A stretch of DNA of 64,000 nucleotides from Liolophura sinensis. Its lineage: Eukaryota; Mollusca; Polyplacophora; Chitonida; Chitonidae. The notes beneath the pieces were generated by a model. It made no database searches. It was given only the letters and a program-made list of their open reading frames with translations, and was not told the origin of the DNA. Within the stretch, counting starts at the first letter, position 1, and every line of letters begins with the position of its first letter. Of this stretch, positions 37,894-49,591 are shown piece after piece. The position numbers were made by a program, and so were the translations under genes. Where the stretch lies: the NCBI RefSeq assembly GCF_032854445.1, contig NC_088295.1, positions 41,897,385-41,961,384 on the forward strand, written 5' to 3'.

Positions 37894-39917
37894 GTAAGCA
37901 GACCAGCTAATTTTTTACACAAGGTACAGGTTCAAGCCTTGGAGAAATGGTGTTCATATATGTAAGTCAAACATAGGAAAGTTTATCAGCAACAAATTTT
38001 ACTGGTTGAATTTTGTGACGTTTACCTACTTGCAGAAAGTGAGCTGGAGGAAAATCCTCACTGACATATTTCAGTTCGTACATAGCCATCCAGGATAAAG
38101 GGCTGTATTAGCAAGAAATGACGTACATTGTTTGCATTTAGTCTTTATTGTTGGGCTGAAGCTAAAGAGCATTCTATGTATGATTATCAGCAATGATTGG
38201 CTTGAGCTACGCCACCCCATCATGATCGGTTGTTTATCTCATGCACTCCTGTTTCTCCACCCATAAATCTGCCGCCATAATAGTGAAAATGATATGGAAT
38301 ATAACTTCAACAATAAAACAAATAAATGAAAACGCAATCACATCCATTATCACATATTGTGTCCGCATGAGAAACCAGTATATCGGGAAAATTTTGGTGC
38401 TTGGTTAGCAATAGTTGTATTAGCAATAGTTGTATTATAGTTCATTATACTGGGACACATACTGTGTCATAGATAAGACGAAATTTTTCTATTACTTGAT
38501 TAACCGTGTGAAAACCAGGACAGATGGATTCAAACTTTATGGTTGGATACAGATTTTGGATTGTTTGCTTTGTTGATAGGCCCGTACATGTTTTTAAGTA
38601 AGGTTTTATCTTTCTAACCCAAGATAAAGGGCAGGCGATCTTTTCCTGCTGAAACTCACTGGGCAGAAGATTTTGCATACTTACGGATTTGGTATTTCAG
38701 TGAGGTGTCTCGTATGTCATCCAGCTCTTTACTAGAGTCCAGGCGTTTATAGCTGGTTGTGGACAAAAGACCCAACAGTTGCTGTAGCTTACTTTTAATT
38801 AGAAAAAAGGTGGTCTGATATTGTTCGTGGAGGAAGATGATGGAACAAATCGCTGGTAAATTCTATAATTTATCTCCATATAAGAAATAATCCAGTTATG
38901 TACTTGTTGATCTTCAGTTTGCTACAAGTTTGCAGAGCAGGTACAGAGTTTCTTTTCTTGGTCAGACTTTATGAAATATTGCCATTTTGTTCAGAACACT
39001 AGTAAAGAGATGTGATTTAGGGCAAAATTTACTGAAAGTTTATTAGTGAAATTGTGCAATTCTTAGCCATGTTCTTCCTCTCATGGATTTTTCTTTAAAG
39101 AACTGTACTTAGCAAATAATAGTTATATAGTAAAGTTTTTATACCTTGATTTATCTTGTCCCTTAAAATGCCGTGTTAGAGTTGAATTCTTGGTGAGTGG
39201 GGTCAGTCAGCAGGTATTGTATACACCTTGATAATAACCAAGCTTCTCTGCTGTGGTAAGAACAGCTGGTGTGCATGGTGTTAAGTACAGATCTGGCTGA
39301 TATGACCTAGTTTAACCTAGACTGGCCTGAATGATGAGACTTTGATCACCTGTGTCTGGTTCGGTAGACCAATGTGTAGACAATTTCTTGTGTACAGTAC
39401 TGTTTGTCGAGAAGTCAGTTTATACCAGAATGCCTGGAGTAAGAGTGAAGGCTTTCTTGTAGTGTGTTAAAACGAAGGGAGTATGCTGGATTGGTAAACA
39501 GAGGGCTTCACATAACATGGTCAAATTTTTTTTGATTATTCCCTCTTTTGTATCTATTCTTGGGTCTTGCAAGTCGCTAGGCACTTGTTCTATAGGGACA
39601 GTGATAATCAGCCCTGCTTGTATTAGAAAGAGTTCCTTGATATGATTCTTTGAAAGTTGTGATCTTGTTGGAAATTTGGCTGATCAACAGTGCTTCAAAA
39701 ACTTTTCTCATTTTGAAACTAACCTGTGGACCTAAGGTTTAATATTTTAAGTTGTATATTTTTTTTATTTTTTTTTCCATGTAGAGGGACAATTGGTGTG
39801 TTAAATATGCATGTATTGTGGGAACAATCAAGATTATTTTGCTTACTAATAATAATAATGTGTATCTATGTACCAAACTCGCTGAAATTGACGTTGCCTT
39901 TTGTGGTCTGTTTATAG
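37894..39917. other. probable TNRC6 intron
   Basis: No repeat or ORF of note. It ends with the acceptor TCTGTTTATAG at 39917. Confidence 0.4.
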
Positions 39918-40037
39918 CTGCTGCTGGGAAAAAGCCTAGTAATCAGTCAGGTTCCAGATCAGGTTGGGGGGAAGGCGACGACGACGGGGGGTGGAGTCAG
40001 GGACCCCCAGCTACAGGAAGTGGTTGGACAGAGCTTG
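39918..40037 (+). CDS. TNRC6: TNRC6 exon: first recognised, N-terminal GW segment
   Basis: The exon begins after TTTATAG at the second base of a codon and ends after the first base (CTTG/GTGAG), so both flanking introns are phase 1. It encodes AAGKKPSNQSGSRSGWGEG, then an acidic DDD run, GGWSQ, and SGWTEL, joining as Glu to the next exon. The GW/acidic mixture resembles the start of invertebrate GW182 proteins, which have a GW followed by a Glu/Asp run. Reading through into the upstream intron gives an artificial extension with no ATG, so the true start lies in an upstream exon with exit phase 1. Confidence 0.85.
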
Positions 40038-42573
40038 GTGAGTTACAGACTGGCATCACAGGGCCTTATCTGGCCTCAAAAGGGCAGGGGGTGGAACCAC
40101 CGGTCAAGGGCACCTCATTGTTGAATATTTCGATTCGTACATTTTAAGGACCTCGGTTCCTACGGTTGACCTCCATCCCACGTGCACACCACAACACGTA
40201 CCTAGCCCGAAAATTCAGTTTTAGGATGGCTTGTATTTACTGATATGCGGAGAACTCTGCCGTCCCGGATGACACATGCATCTGATCAGAACATTGTATC
40301 ATAGCTACCCCATCATCAAAAGCTTGTTTGTTGTGGGTAACAAACCCTGTTTTGTTGAAGTCTAGTCCGGTCAATTGGCATTTTTTTTTTTTTTGAAAGA
40401 AAAAAGTAATTCCTAGCACGCATAATCTTAATGCTAATTGAATTATCGCGGGTCCAATTTTTGTCACCTGCTTCAAGGCATACATTTCCAATTTTAAATG
40501 CTCTTTGAAAACTTTGTTGTTTTCATAACTAAGTTCTTTCACACTAAAGTCAAATATTCCTTCCTGATTCTTGATCCAACATTAAATTTGAGTAAATTTA
40601 CAAACTTTAAACCTAAACAACTGAAGTTGAAAGGCATTCATTGCTTTCGCCACTGTGGCAGACGGATGCCAATTTGGTTTTGCCACACAGAAATTATATT
40701 CGCCAAAACTAATGTGGCAAATGGCTAGCCCAAGCCTAGTGACTAAGTAGATAGTCTGAGTCTTATAATGAATTCTGGATGTTTCGGGTTTTTTTTGTTT
40801 GTTTGTTTGTTTTTTAATGTGCTAAAGGGCACATTAGCAGCGTCCGGTAATGGGACGCTGAGAAGGGCTGGATTAGGCCCTGCATCAGCACTCCTCAGTC
40901 AACTAGCAATTTTCGTTTAAGTTTATTCCAAAACAGTCGTAAATTCGCAATTGCTGTGACATTCTGTTTATGTTTCGACGGATCGTGACTAAAATTGAAT
41001 ACTTTTGTACTTTACTATCCTTCATTGATTAAAGTAATTATCACTGCCTATATATGTACTCAAGCTGGCCTCCTAGTTGATACTGCAAACTGATAATCAG
41101 TGCACATAGCAGTTATTGTAAGTCCAGTGAACACACACATGCAGAGAAAGTTTACAACCTAGGGCTACAGTCTAAATTGACTGAAACTCACAACATGAGC
41201 AATTCGTCTTAACATCACTTAAACAATATACAACAGTCATGAATCAAGACAGATTGGTCATGCATTGATGGCATATTGAATATGTGGTTGTCACTCTGTC
41301 TGTCTAAAAGTGACATTTTTGATATGTCAAAAATGATCTAAAGAAAAAAAATACAGTTAAGATAATCAAAATTCATGCAACAACTTACATGTATATTTGA
41401 AAATAATCTTAATACTGCATCCAGATAAATGTTCTATGCATTATCTAAATTCTCTTGAAATATTCCCCTTACATGTCAAAATAAAGATTTCAATCAACAA
41501 AAGCATTTAAAAGCAAAGTCTGATCTGACTTCTTGACAGTGTACTTATCACATGAAATTTACCTCAAAAATCAGCTGCCGATAATGAGAAAATTAAGAGA
41601 CCCACAAATAGTGAATTACCCATTGGAGAATTAACTATAATGATGTTTAAATAGATATATTTAGTGCGAAAAAATACACTGCTACTTTATGTGTCAATGA
41701 GTTGTCACTTTTTCCACACCGAATATGGCTGGATCTCAACAGCCTGTCTTTGGACAGATATCATACTTTTATAGCGAATCAGTGTTGCTTGTAAATGTTC
41801 ATATCTGGCAAATAAGGTTTTAATTTAGGTTCTATAAGCAGTTCATCAAACTTCAGACTCCCGAAACCTAAACCTGGATGCAAACTCTGCGCCTGCTTGA
41901 AAGGGGCTGAAGATATAAGCGCCACTTGACATGAGGGGGTGAAACCAGTCAGACTGCGTGCACTCAGATGCAGACGCTCGCGTTAGGCTAATATCAAAAA
42001 CAAAACAATCAGAAGCCAAAGCAGATCAGATTATTTGTGAGAACTGATTTGGCAGATACCGAAGAGGCATACTATGTGTCATGTTTGTTTTCATACGCCC
42101 CTGCACTTCGTGTCGTGAAGATGTGCGTAAAAGGGAGATAACTCATAAGGCAAACGAGTTGCCTCTCGGAACTGTGGATATGTTCAAATTGAGTGTATGT
42201 CAAATTGTGAATATTTCTTACCAAAAACAACCTCAGATTGAATAAATACAACCAGTTATGGAGTTTTTTATTCAATCAACGGACCGAATACTTGCTCCTC
42301 TGGTAGACTTCTATAAAGCCCTGGATGTCCTACAGTTTTGTTTTTTTTTTCTTTGACGCCAGTATGTGTTTTACAGGCAAGCCCACGCTTAAGTCTCCAA
42401 AATGGAATAAAAGTACAACTTAAAATCAAGTTTTTTGTTTTGTCCTGTCTTGATGATTTTTTTTCTGTTTTTCCAAGCTTCCCAATTCTGTAAATATGTC
42501 TTCAAATGGAAAAATTGGCTTGAACAGTCCACATTTTTTTTTAGATTTTGTTCTTATTTTTCCCCTCCAATCA

Positions 42574-42594
42574 CCCCCCCCCCCCCCCCCCCCC
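42574..42594. repeat. poly(C) tract of 21 in intron
   Basis: An uninterrupted C(21) about 62 nt before the large GW exon. It makes a spurious Pro run in the open frame, which continues upstream of the real acceptor. Confidence 0.92.
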
Positions 42595-42656
42595 AACAAC
42601 ATTAGAAACATTGTCTGCAACACAACAGTTTTTGAATAAATTTTTGTATTTTGCAG

Positions 42657-44701
42657 AGTGTGCGGCATCTAGTGAAAACGGGGATGAAATAGGTACATGG
42701 CATAACCCGCCAGAGTCCAGCTGGTCAGCGAACAATAATGAAATAATTGTGGATTCTAGAGATAAGGAAGCCTGGCCCTCCATAGGGGATAATTCCGAGG
42801 AAACATCGGAGAGTGGAGAGGCAGATAACTGTTCTGTGAAATCGGGGTCTGTGATATCTAGCTCAAGTAACCAGGGCCAAAGTCAGGAGGCTGGCCAAGG
42901 TTCAAGTGCCATTCATGGTCAAAGTGCTTCCAGTATTTGGGGCGCCTCTAATTCCAGCGGGCAAGGTTCTGACTCTAATGTATGGGGCATTGGGAGTACC
43001 CCAAGCCCCTCTGCTAACATGAACTCCATAGGGTGGGGAAACTTGCCTGCCAGTGTATCTGTGAACAACCAAGGACATAATATGCAACCAAGTGCCAGTT
43101 CTGCTGGAAGTGATAGTGCACAAGAATTTACAAATTCCAGTCCATTTTCTGGCTGGGGTGTCAGTGCTGCTCAAGGCAGCTCCCCAATGCCACAATATTC
43201 CATGCAAATGCCTGGTAGTGGGAACAAAGAGAAACTCCACGGGTTCTTACCAAATGGTGGTGCTCAAATGGACAAATCAAATGGCTCCGTGTTTGGTGGC
43301 GATCAGATCGGGTCAGTTTTGCAGGGTATTAGTTTGAGTTCCGGATTTTCAAAAATCTCAACTGGTCAAGACTCTGGTCTGTCGAACAGCAGGCCCTCTG
43401 TCAGCCTCAGTTCTGGTAACGGAGGGCAAACTTTCAACAGTGCAGGCAAAAGCGGCAGTGGCAATAATGGAAGTCAGTGGGGAGCCCAAACCAACCCTAT
43501 TGGTTGGGCATCTCCTAGTGCTAATGTAAGCAGTGGCAATGGCAAACCCAATGCATCAGGCTGGAGCAATCCAAACTCCGGCACTTCCCCTAACCCTGCT
43601 GCTGGGGAGTGGGGTAGTAGTGACAAACCCAACTCTCAGTGGAGCAGTGCCAGTAGTCCCTGGGGCACGACAAGCAGCAGTGTTGGGACAGGAGGCATTA
43701 CTAGTGGGGGCAGCATTACAACCCCAGGGGCCAGCAATCCTAACCCACCCCCTAAACTTCCCAACACATGGGCACAAGCTGCTGGCAAGGGACTCAACCT
43801 CAATACAATGACCACAACCTCCACCACGCCTAGTGTTCAAAGCTCCAACAAAAGCCAAATAACTGCTGGTAGCTCTGCATCTCAAACACTGCTGGACCCT
43901 CAAGAGCAGGAGATACGACGTGCCATAGAGAGCAATACAGGCTGGGGTCAAACACCTGTCAGACAGGACACGAACTGGGATGTAGATTCAACACCCTCCC
44001 CAATGTCCAAGCACAAATATGGGGCCAGTGAAATGACTCAGCCCAGTAATGTGTGGAACAACAACAACGGAACTGCTATTTGGGAACCCACAAAAGAAAA
44101 CAAGCCCAGCTCTTGGCAGGCCGGTGCTGCTAATCACACAGGTGGGCCTCCGTGGGAAGGCGGTGAAAGACATGACCCCAGTGCCTGGGGTGGTGCCCCC
44201 AGCAGCAGAACACCCAGCGACTCTTCGCCAGGGCCTTGGGCAACCAACAGTGAGAAACCTATTGGCACTTGGGGTGGCAACACTAGCCAACCCACAGACT
44301 GGGGTAGACCAAAAACAGAGACAGGCTCCTGGGCAGGGAGCAGTGACCCACGCAGTAGAAACTCCACTTCAAGTTGGGGTGATACCGCTGCCGGGGATAG
44401 TACTGTGGGATGGGACAGTCAGCCGCCGAACCGCCGATCCGTGGAGGACATGGGCACGACTTATTGGGGTGAACCACAAATGACCCACCAGAACAGACCC
44501 CCACCGACAAACTGGAACACCCCTCCTACCCCGGCAACCCCATTAACCCCACGTCCCAAACCTGAGGAAGAAGTCTGGAGTAAACCTTCCACCAAGGGGC
44601 CACCTCCGCCCTCAGCCCCATCCGGTTGGGGCGATCCGAGTCCCCCAAGTACCAAAGTTGATGATGGAACAAGCATCTGGGCTGCCAATAATCAGCATCA
44701 G
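42657..44701 (+). CDS. TNRC6: TNRC6 exon: GW-rich Argonaute-binding region
   Basis: This 2045-nt exon (acceptor TTTTGCAG, donor CATCAG/GTAATA; enters phase 1, leaves phase 0) encodes about 682 residues. They are dominated by S, G, N, P, Q and 32 Trp, most of them in WG/GW pairs. Family landmarks visible in order: DKEAWPS near the start (the vertebrate EKEAWPS motif), many SGWG/SVWG-type repeats, then RRAIESNTGWGQTPVRQDTN followed by WDVDSTPSP, the conserved Argonaute-binding motif of vertebrate SGWGQTP proteins, and PSGWGDPSPPS then DDGTSIWAA at the end. Known family role: each Trp pair can insert into the tandem pockets of an Argonaute PIWI domain. The open frame upstream of 42657 is intron. 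Other-frame ORFs inside are shadows of this low-complexity coding sequence. Confidence 0.95.
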
Positions 44702-45171
44702 GTAATATCCTTTTATCAGGCTACTTACCTGTAGATCTGCTTTATTTTCCGTTCATTAGTAGTTACTAGCCAAGGAATTTAGTCAATTTCAGCAGCTCAG
44801 CAGCAGGTCAGTTGTAATTCAGAGGAGGAAGGAGTTAAATGAATAGAGACGACTAGAGCGTATTCAGTGTAATAATTGTTTGATGTGAAAAATTTCCCAC
44901 AAACCACTCAGCTTGTCCCATAGACAGGAAAATTCTGTTGTGATAAGGAAGGGGGCTATATCTGTGTTGTGCTAGACAGTACAAACTTGATATATGTCCG
45001 GTTAAATGGCTGATGATAATTGTATTGTGTGAAAAAAATATCGTGTAGAGATTTTAAGAGGGTAGTAAGAGTTACTGACTTTAAATTCAGTAGCAGTATG
45101 TGCCAGACATGAACATGTGGACGGATATGAGTTAGTTATTTGGTTGTGATTTATGCATTTTACATCTGCAG
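44702..45171. other. TNRC6: TNRC6 intron
   Basis: A 470-nt phase-0 intron (GTAATA ... CTGCAG). No repeat recognised. Confidence 0.85.
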
Positions 45172-45291
45172 GCCCGTGCTGGTGGTTGGGGTGATACAGG
45201 ATGGGGCAGCTCAAGTGGTGCTAAGCCAAAGATGTCTTCTTCCAGCTGGGAAGGCGATAACATGACCTGGAACCCCAATGGTGGAAGGAAG
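45172..45291 (+). CDS. TNRC6: TNRC6 exon: GW segment
   Basis: A 120-nt, phase 0-0 exon: ARAGGWGDTGWGSSSGAKPK, then MSSSSWEGDNMTWNPNGGRK. It carries four more Trp, two of them in GWG triplets, extending the Argonaute-binding region. Acceptor ACATCTGCAG; donor AGGAAG/GTGAGT. Its length is a multiple of three, so it could be skipped without a frameshift. Confidence 0.92.
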
Positions 45292-45766
45292 GTGAGTAAC
45301 TTCTCTTATTCTGTATCCTGTTGTGGAAGAGATAGCTGATTTAAGGCATGTTTTCGCATATGACCATACGTACATGTATGAGATCATGCTGTTTCACACA
45401 CATACGTGTTTGGTTTCTGCTGTATTTATTATTTAAAGATGCCCTGGAAGGTAGGCACACTTAAAATATTAAACCTTAAAACTTAGTAAACAAGGCTTTA
45501 GAATTTTTTATCTCAGTTTTTTTTACAGACATTTGAACACGTTGGTGTCAGTGTGTCTTCACTGTTTCTGCATGTTATTTAAAGGTGTTACTGTATATCA
45601 TTCCGTTGAATTTTAACATAGTCGTTGTAGGTTTCATAAATTCTCTGTTTATGAATTATTTGAGTGCTTCAGTTTCATTCAAATTGACCTACTTTTAGGC
45701 ATCATGTAATTAGTAAGAGATGTATTGTGATGACTTTAACCGTATGCTATTGCTACATTCTTACAG

Positions 45767-45907
45767 CCTGGTGAGAGCTGGACCCCAGATGACAATGGTG
45801 GGGACAGCCCCTGGGGGGACACAGACATGGGAAACTGGGAGGGCTCACAAGAGACGAATCATTCCTGGAATATTGTCTCTGGCTTCAAGAAAAGACCCAG
45901 TATTAAG
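45767..45907 (+). CDS. TNRC6: TNRC6 exon: acidic GW segment with basic end
   Basis: A 141-nt, phase 0-0 exon of 47 residues: PGESWTPDDNGGDSPWGDTD, MGNWEGSQETNHSW, then FKKRPSIK. It keeps the Trp-in-acidic-context style and ends in a basic patch, as vertebrate TNRC6 proteins do between the GW region and the UBA domain. Acceptor CATTCTTACAG; donor TTAAG/GTCAGT. Also skippable in frame. Confidence 0.92.
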
Positions 45908-46079
45908 GTCAGTGTTTCATTGCTAATTTGGATGTCTGTTCTAAGGTTGTTCAAAAGTTCTATCTGCATTTGCCCACCCAAAGGACACGGCTCATAACTA
46001 ACTAGGCAAGGGGCATGTTTTCGATAAAACAGTGATGCGGTAATGTGATTTTAAATATCAAATGTTCTCGCACTTTCAG

Positions 46080-46163
46080 GGTGCCAACTTTTCCCGTGGC
46101 CCTGGCCAACCCCCACAAATGAGAATCAAACTTCTGCAACAGCTGATGGACATGGGCTATAAG
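46080..46163 (+). CDS. TNRC6: TNRC6 exon: start of UBA domain
   Basis: An 84-nt, phase 0-0 exon: GANFSRGPGQPPQMR, then IKLLQQLMDMGYK. The LLQQLMDMGY helix with the MGY/MGF loop is the hallmark first helix of the TNRC6 UBA-like domain. Acceptor CACTTTCAG; donor TATAAG/GTTAGT. Confidence 0.93.
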
Positions 46164-46586
46164 GTTAGTCAAGTTTTAGTTGGAGTGTGCAAACTGAAAC
46201 AAATGATGACTGACATCATAAGAGTGCTCAGTTTCTGTTTGAATGCAGCTACGAAGTATTCAGTTGATGAAAGTGGTTACTTACTGGAGCTATAGTTAAA
46301 ACCAAGTTATCTGCGGTCGTTTTGTGCCTTTTGTCTTGACAGAAATTAGATCTACTGTAACTAAATGATATTGCTGAAATCATCTGTTGAATGTTGTAAT
46401 TGATCTTTAGGTCTGCATGTCCACAGAAATTTAAATTTGTTGAACCATCTGAATCCATTTCATTTTAAACAGTTCAGTAATCTAATTAGTCCATGTGAAG
46501 ACATACTCCATAGCCACAAGTTAAAGTATGATTATAGTTCTGTAAAGATTTGTCAAACATATGAAATAAAATTGTTTTATTTACAG

Positions 46587-46644
46587 AAAGATGAAGCTCA
46601 ACATGCCTTGATCAACAATAACATGAGTTTTGAGAATGCTCTAG
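46587..46644 (+). CDS. TNRC6: TNRC6 exon: UBA domain, middle
   Basis: A 58-nt exon, phase 0 in and 1 out: KDEAQHALINNNMSFENAL. It matches helices 2-3 of the family UBA (vertebrate EEALKSNNMNLDQAMSALL type). Acceptor TTATTTACAG; donor CTAG/GTAAGT. Confidence 0.93.
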
Positions 46645-47038
46645 GTAAGTGAACTTTGACATCACCAATTCAGCACAAAAATATTTCATCTGTAAAACAA
46701 ATTGGCTTTCACCAAGATATTAAGTGCTGCATTATTTTAAAATATTTAAAAACAACACAATCTCACTAGTTTAGTGCATATGTATAGATCTTTAATCAAG
46801 AAAGAATAGGGCACGTTCTGCACTCATATGTACCACTAGTTCATAAAGTGACTAGCACAGATTTTCTTAGTTGGCTCTGTTATAGGCAATGATTTAAACC
46901 CAGTCCTCTTAGAAAAGTGTGTAGGAAACTTCTAGCCACGGTTTCTTCGTTTTGCACTGTCTATAATAGTGTTAGAGTTTATTTGAAGCCGTTCAGTGAA
47001 TGCTTTATAACTGATGACTTCTTATGATCTGATTGCAG

Positions 47039-48670
47039 CTGATCTGAAAGGTGGTGCTACGTTTGACCGTAAGGATCAGGATATTGACGTGTTCTCAGTT
47101 GATGGTGCCAAACCCAGGAAACTGCGGCCCGATATGGGCCACCCTATTAATGATGACATATCAGATACTCAGTTGGATGCCAATCCATATGTGCCTACAA
47201 TTTCCATGCAAAATACTCCATTTCCAAATGCTCAAATACCAAATCAACAGATGTTTGCCAGTCCTATGAAGCAGGGACCTAGTCTGAACCCGTCTAGTCT
47301 CAACGCCAGCAATCCCAGTATTAACTCGCTACAACAGAAAATCATACAGCAGAAGATCCTCAGCCAGCTGACACCCACCCCTCCTCCCCCTCAGCCTATG
47401 AACACAATGAATTCCACTCAGGGTCCAGCCATCCGGGGACAGATCCCTCCCCAGGCCCAAACAGTCCAGCAACAGATGGCCCAGCAACAAATCCTCCAGC
47501 AATTGCGCATGGCCGTCCAGGCTGGGCTCATCAGTCAGCAGCTCCTCAACCAACACTTACCACCAACCATTCTCCTCATGCTGCAACAGCTGCTCCAGCT
47601 GCAGACCTTCCTGCAGCAGCTTGTCACCAAGCAACAGGTTATCCAGCAGAACAAAGCCGGCATGAACCCCGCCATACAGAGACAGCAACTGGAACAAGTC
47701 GGACTTGCCATAGCCAAGATACGCCAGCAGATGCTGCAGCTACAGCAACAAATCGCCCAGGCCCAGCAGCAGCTTCTCAGCAAACATCCTAGCGTTTCCG
47801 AGACACCCGACCCCATGATCCCTATCCAACAGGAGATAGGTCTCACCACAGGGGTCCCCACCCAGCCTCAGTCTCGACTGACTCAGTGGAAGCGACAAAC
47901 CCCGGATAAAGAGGTGGACGGCGTGGGTGATGACCTCAACCTAAACAAGGCAGTGGGATCCAAACCTCTGCATCAATCACATTCCACTCCCAACTTGGGT
48001 AAATTTGAGTCCCTAAACATAGGCGGTGATTCCACATGGTCAAGCGTATCAACAAACTCCACCACTCCCAACTGGCCGACGATGAGTGTTATGCCTTCGG
48101 TGCCCGGCCAACCTGAGGGAAAGGGGATCTTAGACAAGGAATCTCAGGCTGTTGACCCAGCCACAACCACCTCCAACTCCTCCATGCTCAATCTCGACAA
48201 TATCATCCATGAATTTGTTCCAGGAAAGCCTTGGCAGGGGATGACCAAAAATGTAGAAGATGATCCACATATCACACCTGGCAGCTTTTCCCGATCTCTT
48301 AGCGTGAACACAATTAAGGATGAGTATTTGAGCAACCTGGCTGCACTGACAAAGACCAGTCCAAATGCAGCCACTGATCAGCAGATGTCCTCTCAGCTTA
48401 CCTCTCAGCCTTCGTCCACATGGTCCAAAGACTACCCAAGATCTGCCACAGGGGCCAATCAGAACCTCTCCTCTAGCAAGCTGTGGAACGACGCGGTCAC
48501 ACCCACTAGCCTCACCTCGGAGCTGTGGGGTGTCCCATTACCCAAGAGCAGCGCTGCCCCCTCACGCCCCCCACCCGGGCTCAGTCACCAGGCCAAGTCA
48601 GGCTGGGGCTCAGGGGTACAGCGACAGCAGTCGTGGGCCGGAAGCACTGGAGGCTCGGCCTTCACCCCAG
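47039..48670 (+). CDS. TNRC6: TNRC6 exon: end of UBA, Q-rich, PAM2 and P-GL segments
   Basis: A 1632-nt exon (acceptor GATTGCAG, donor CCCCAG/GTAGGA; phase 1 in and out). It opens ADLKGGATFD, finishing the UBA. A Q-rich block follows at about 47330-47800, containing QLRMAVQAGLISQQLLNQHL, a conserved family helix. Next come SRLTQWKR, then the PAM2 motif at 48181-48240 (LNLDNIIHEFVPGKPWQG; key Phe and PGxPW, the PABC-domain ligand of poly(A)-binding protein), DPHITPGS and SLSVNTIKDE. Near the end are LTSELWGVPLP and APSRPPPGL, the P-GL/W-motif segment linked to CCR4-NOT binding in vertebrates. The ATG at 47014 lies in the intron and is not the start. Confidence 0.96.
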
Positions 48671-49010
48671 GTAGGAGGAGTTTTCTAGGGTATTCTGCAT
48701 GTTAGTCCTTATATCTTTTAGTTTGGTGCTGTAAGGTTTCATTAGAGGCTTGCTTGTGCACTAACCAGGCATTGACACACAAAACACATTATACATAAAT
48801 CCTCTTACAATGACAAGTAGAGCAATTTTGTGGAGAGTAGAGTGTTGTGGCCCAGGGTAAAATGTGTGGGGGAAAGGGGATCTGATGTATGTAACTTGGG
48901 GAAGCCTGTCCTAACCGATGTCTACAACTAATCATGGGCGCTTTGAGATGGGGTCTCTAATGTGTAGGTGTTTGCCCTTAACTAGGGATTTCTTCGATTG
49001 TTCTTTGCAG
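48671..49010. other. TNRC6: TNRC6 intron
   Basis: A 340-nt phase-1 intron (GTAGGA ... TTCTTTGCAG). Reading through it gives the artificial RRSFLGYSAC end of the open frame. Confidence 0.85.
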
Positions 49011-49087
49011 TTGGAAGCTCGTCAAGCTGGGATTCCCGATCGCCCAGTGTGTCCGTTTGGTTGATGCTGCGCAACTTGACTCCTCAG
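49011..49087 (+). CDS. TNRC6: TNRC6 exon: start of RRM
   Basis: A 77-nt exon, phase 1 in and 0 out: GSSSSWDSRSPSVSVWLMLR, then NLTPQ. It matches the family's WLVLKNLTPQ beta-strand 1 and loop of the RRM. No ORF of 60 codons covers it; it is supported by phase and homology. Confidence 0.93.
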
Positions 49088-49591
49088 GTAACCAGACCGG
49101 TGTAGTGCCCCATGAGGGGGTGAGACCGCAATCACCACCCTCAGCAGTTCTCAGTCAAGGGGATTTGCTGTCCACAATCATTGCTCTACTTGAGGCTTGG
49201 TGATAACACTGCCCATAGAGCCCCTTTGTACTGCTTCCCCTGTCTCTTCCCAGTATTCAACCCCCTCCCTAATAAAGTGTCCACCACAGACCTCCAAATC
49301 AATAGTTCTATGTTTATATGCAGTTTCTCTTTTTCCCTCTCTTTTTCTGTCTGGTTGATGTAGCTCAGTACAGTTAAACAGCTTTCTGGTGGTTGTATCT
49401 CTTTCTGGGTATGCACTTTTCTATGCATGTTAACAGCTTTATTTCCTATTAACGTACTGAAATAAGCTTATAACATTTAACCAGTTAGGAGGGATTGCTT
49501 GTTTAGAAGGGTAACAGGCATTTGTTTGGTTGTGGTGTAATGTTCCATTGCTCAATGACTCATGTGGTGCTGTGCTTTGTTATTCTTGCAG

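Noticed and set aside
39818-39917. Upstream extension of the frame of exon 39918 as the TNRC6 start
   Set aside because: It has no ATG in frame, the sequence is AT-rich intron-like, and a good acceptor lies at 39917.
42548-42656. N-terminal extension of the 728-aa open frame (with a Pro run)
   Set aside because: It is intron sequence including the C(21) tract and a TTTTGCAG acceptor. The phase from exon 39918-40037 fits entry at 42657 exactly.
42902-44688. Minus-strand and other-frame ORFs of 63-144 aa inside the GW exon
   Set aside because: Shadows of a GC-richer, low-complexity coding exon; none has recognisable content.
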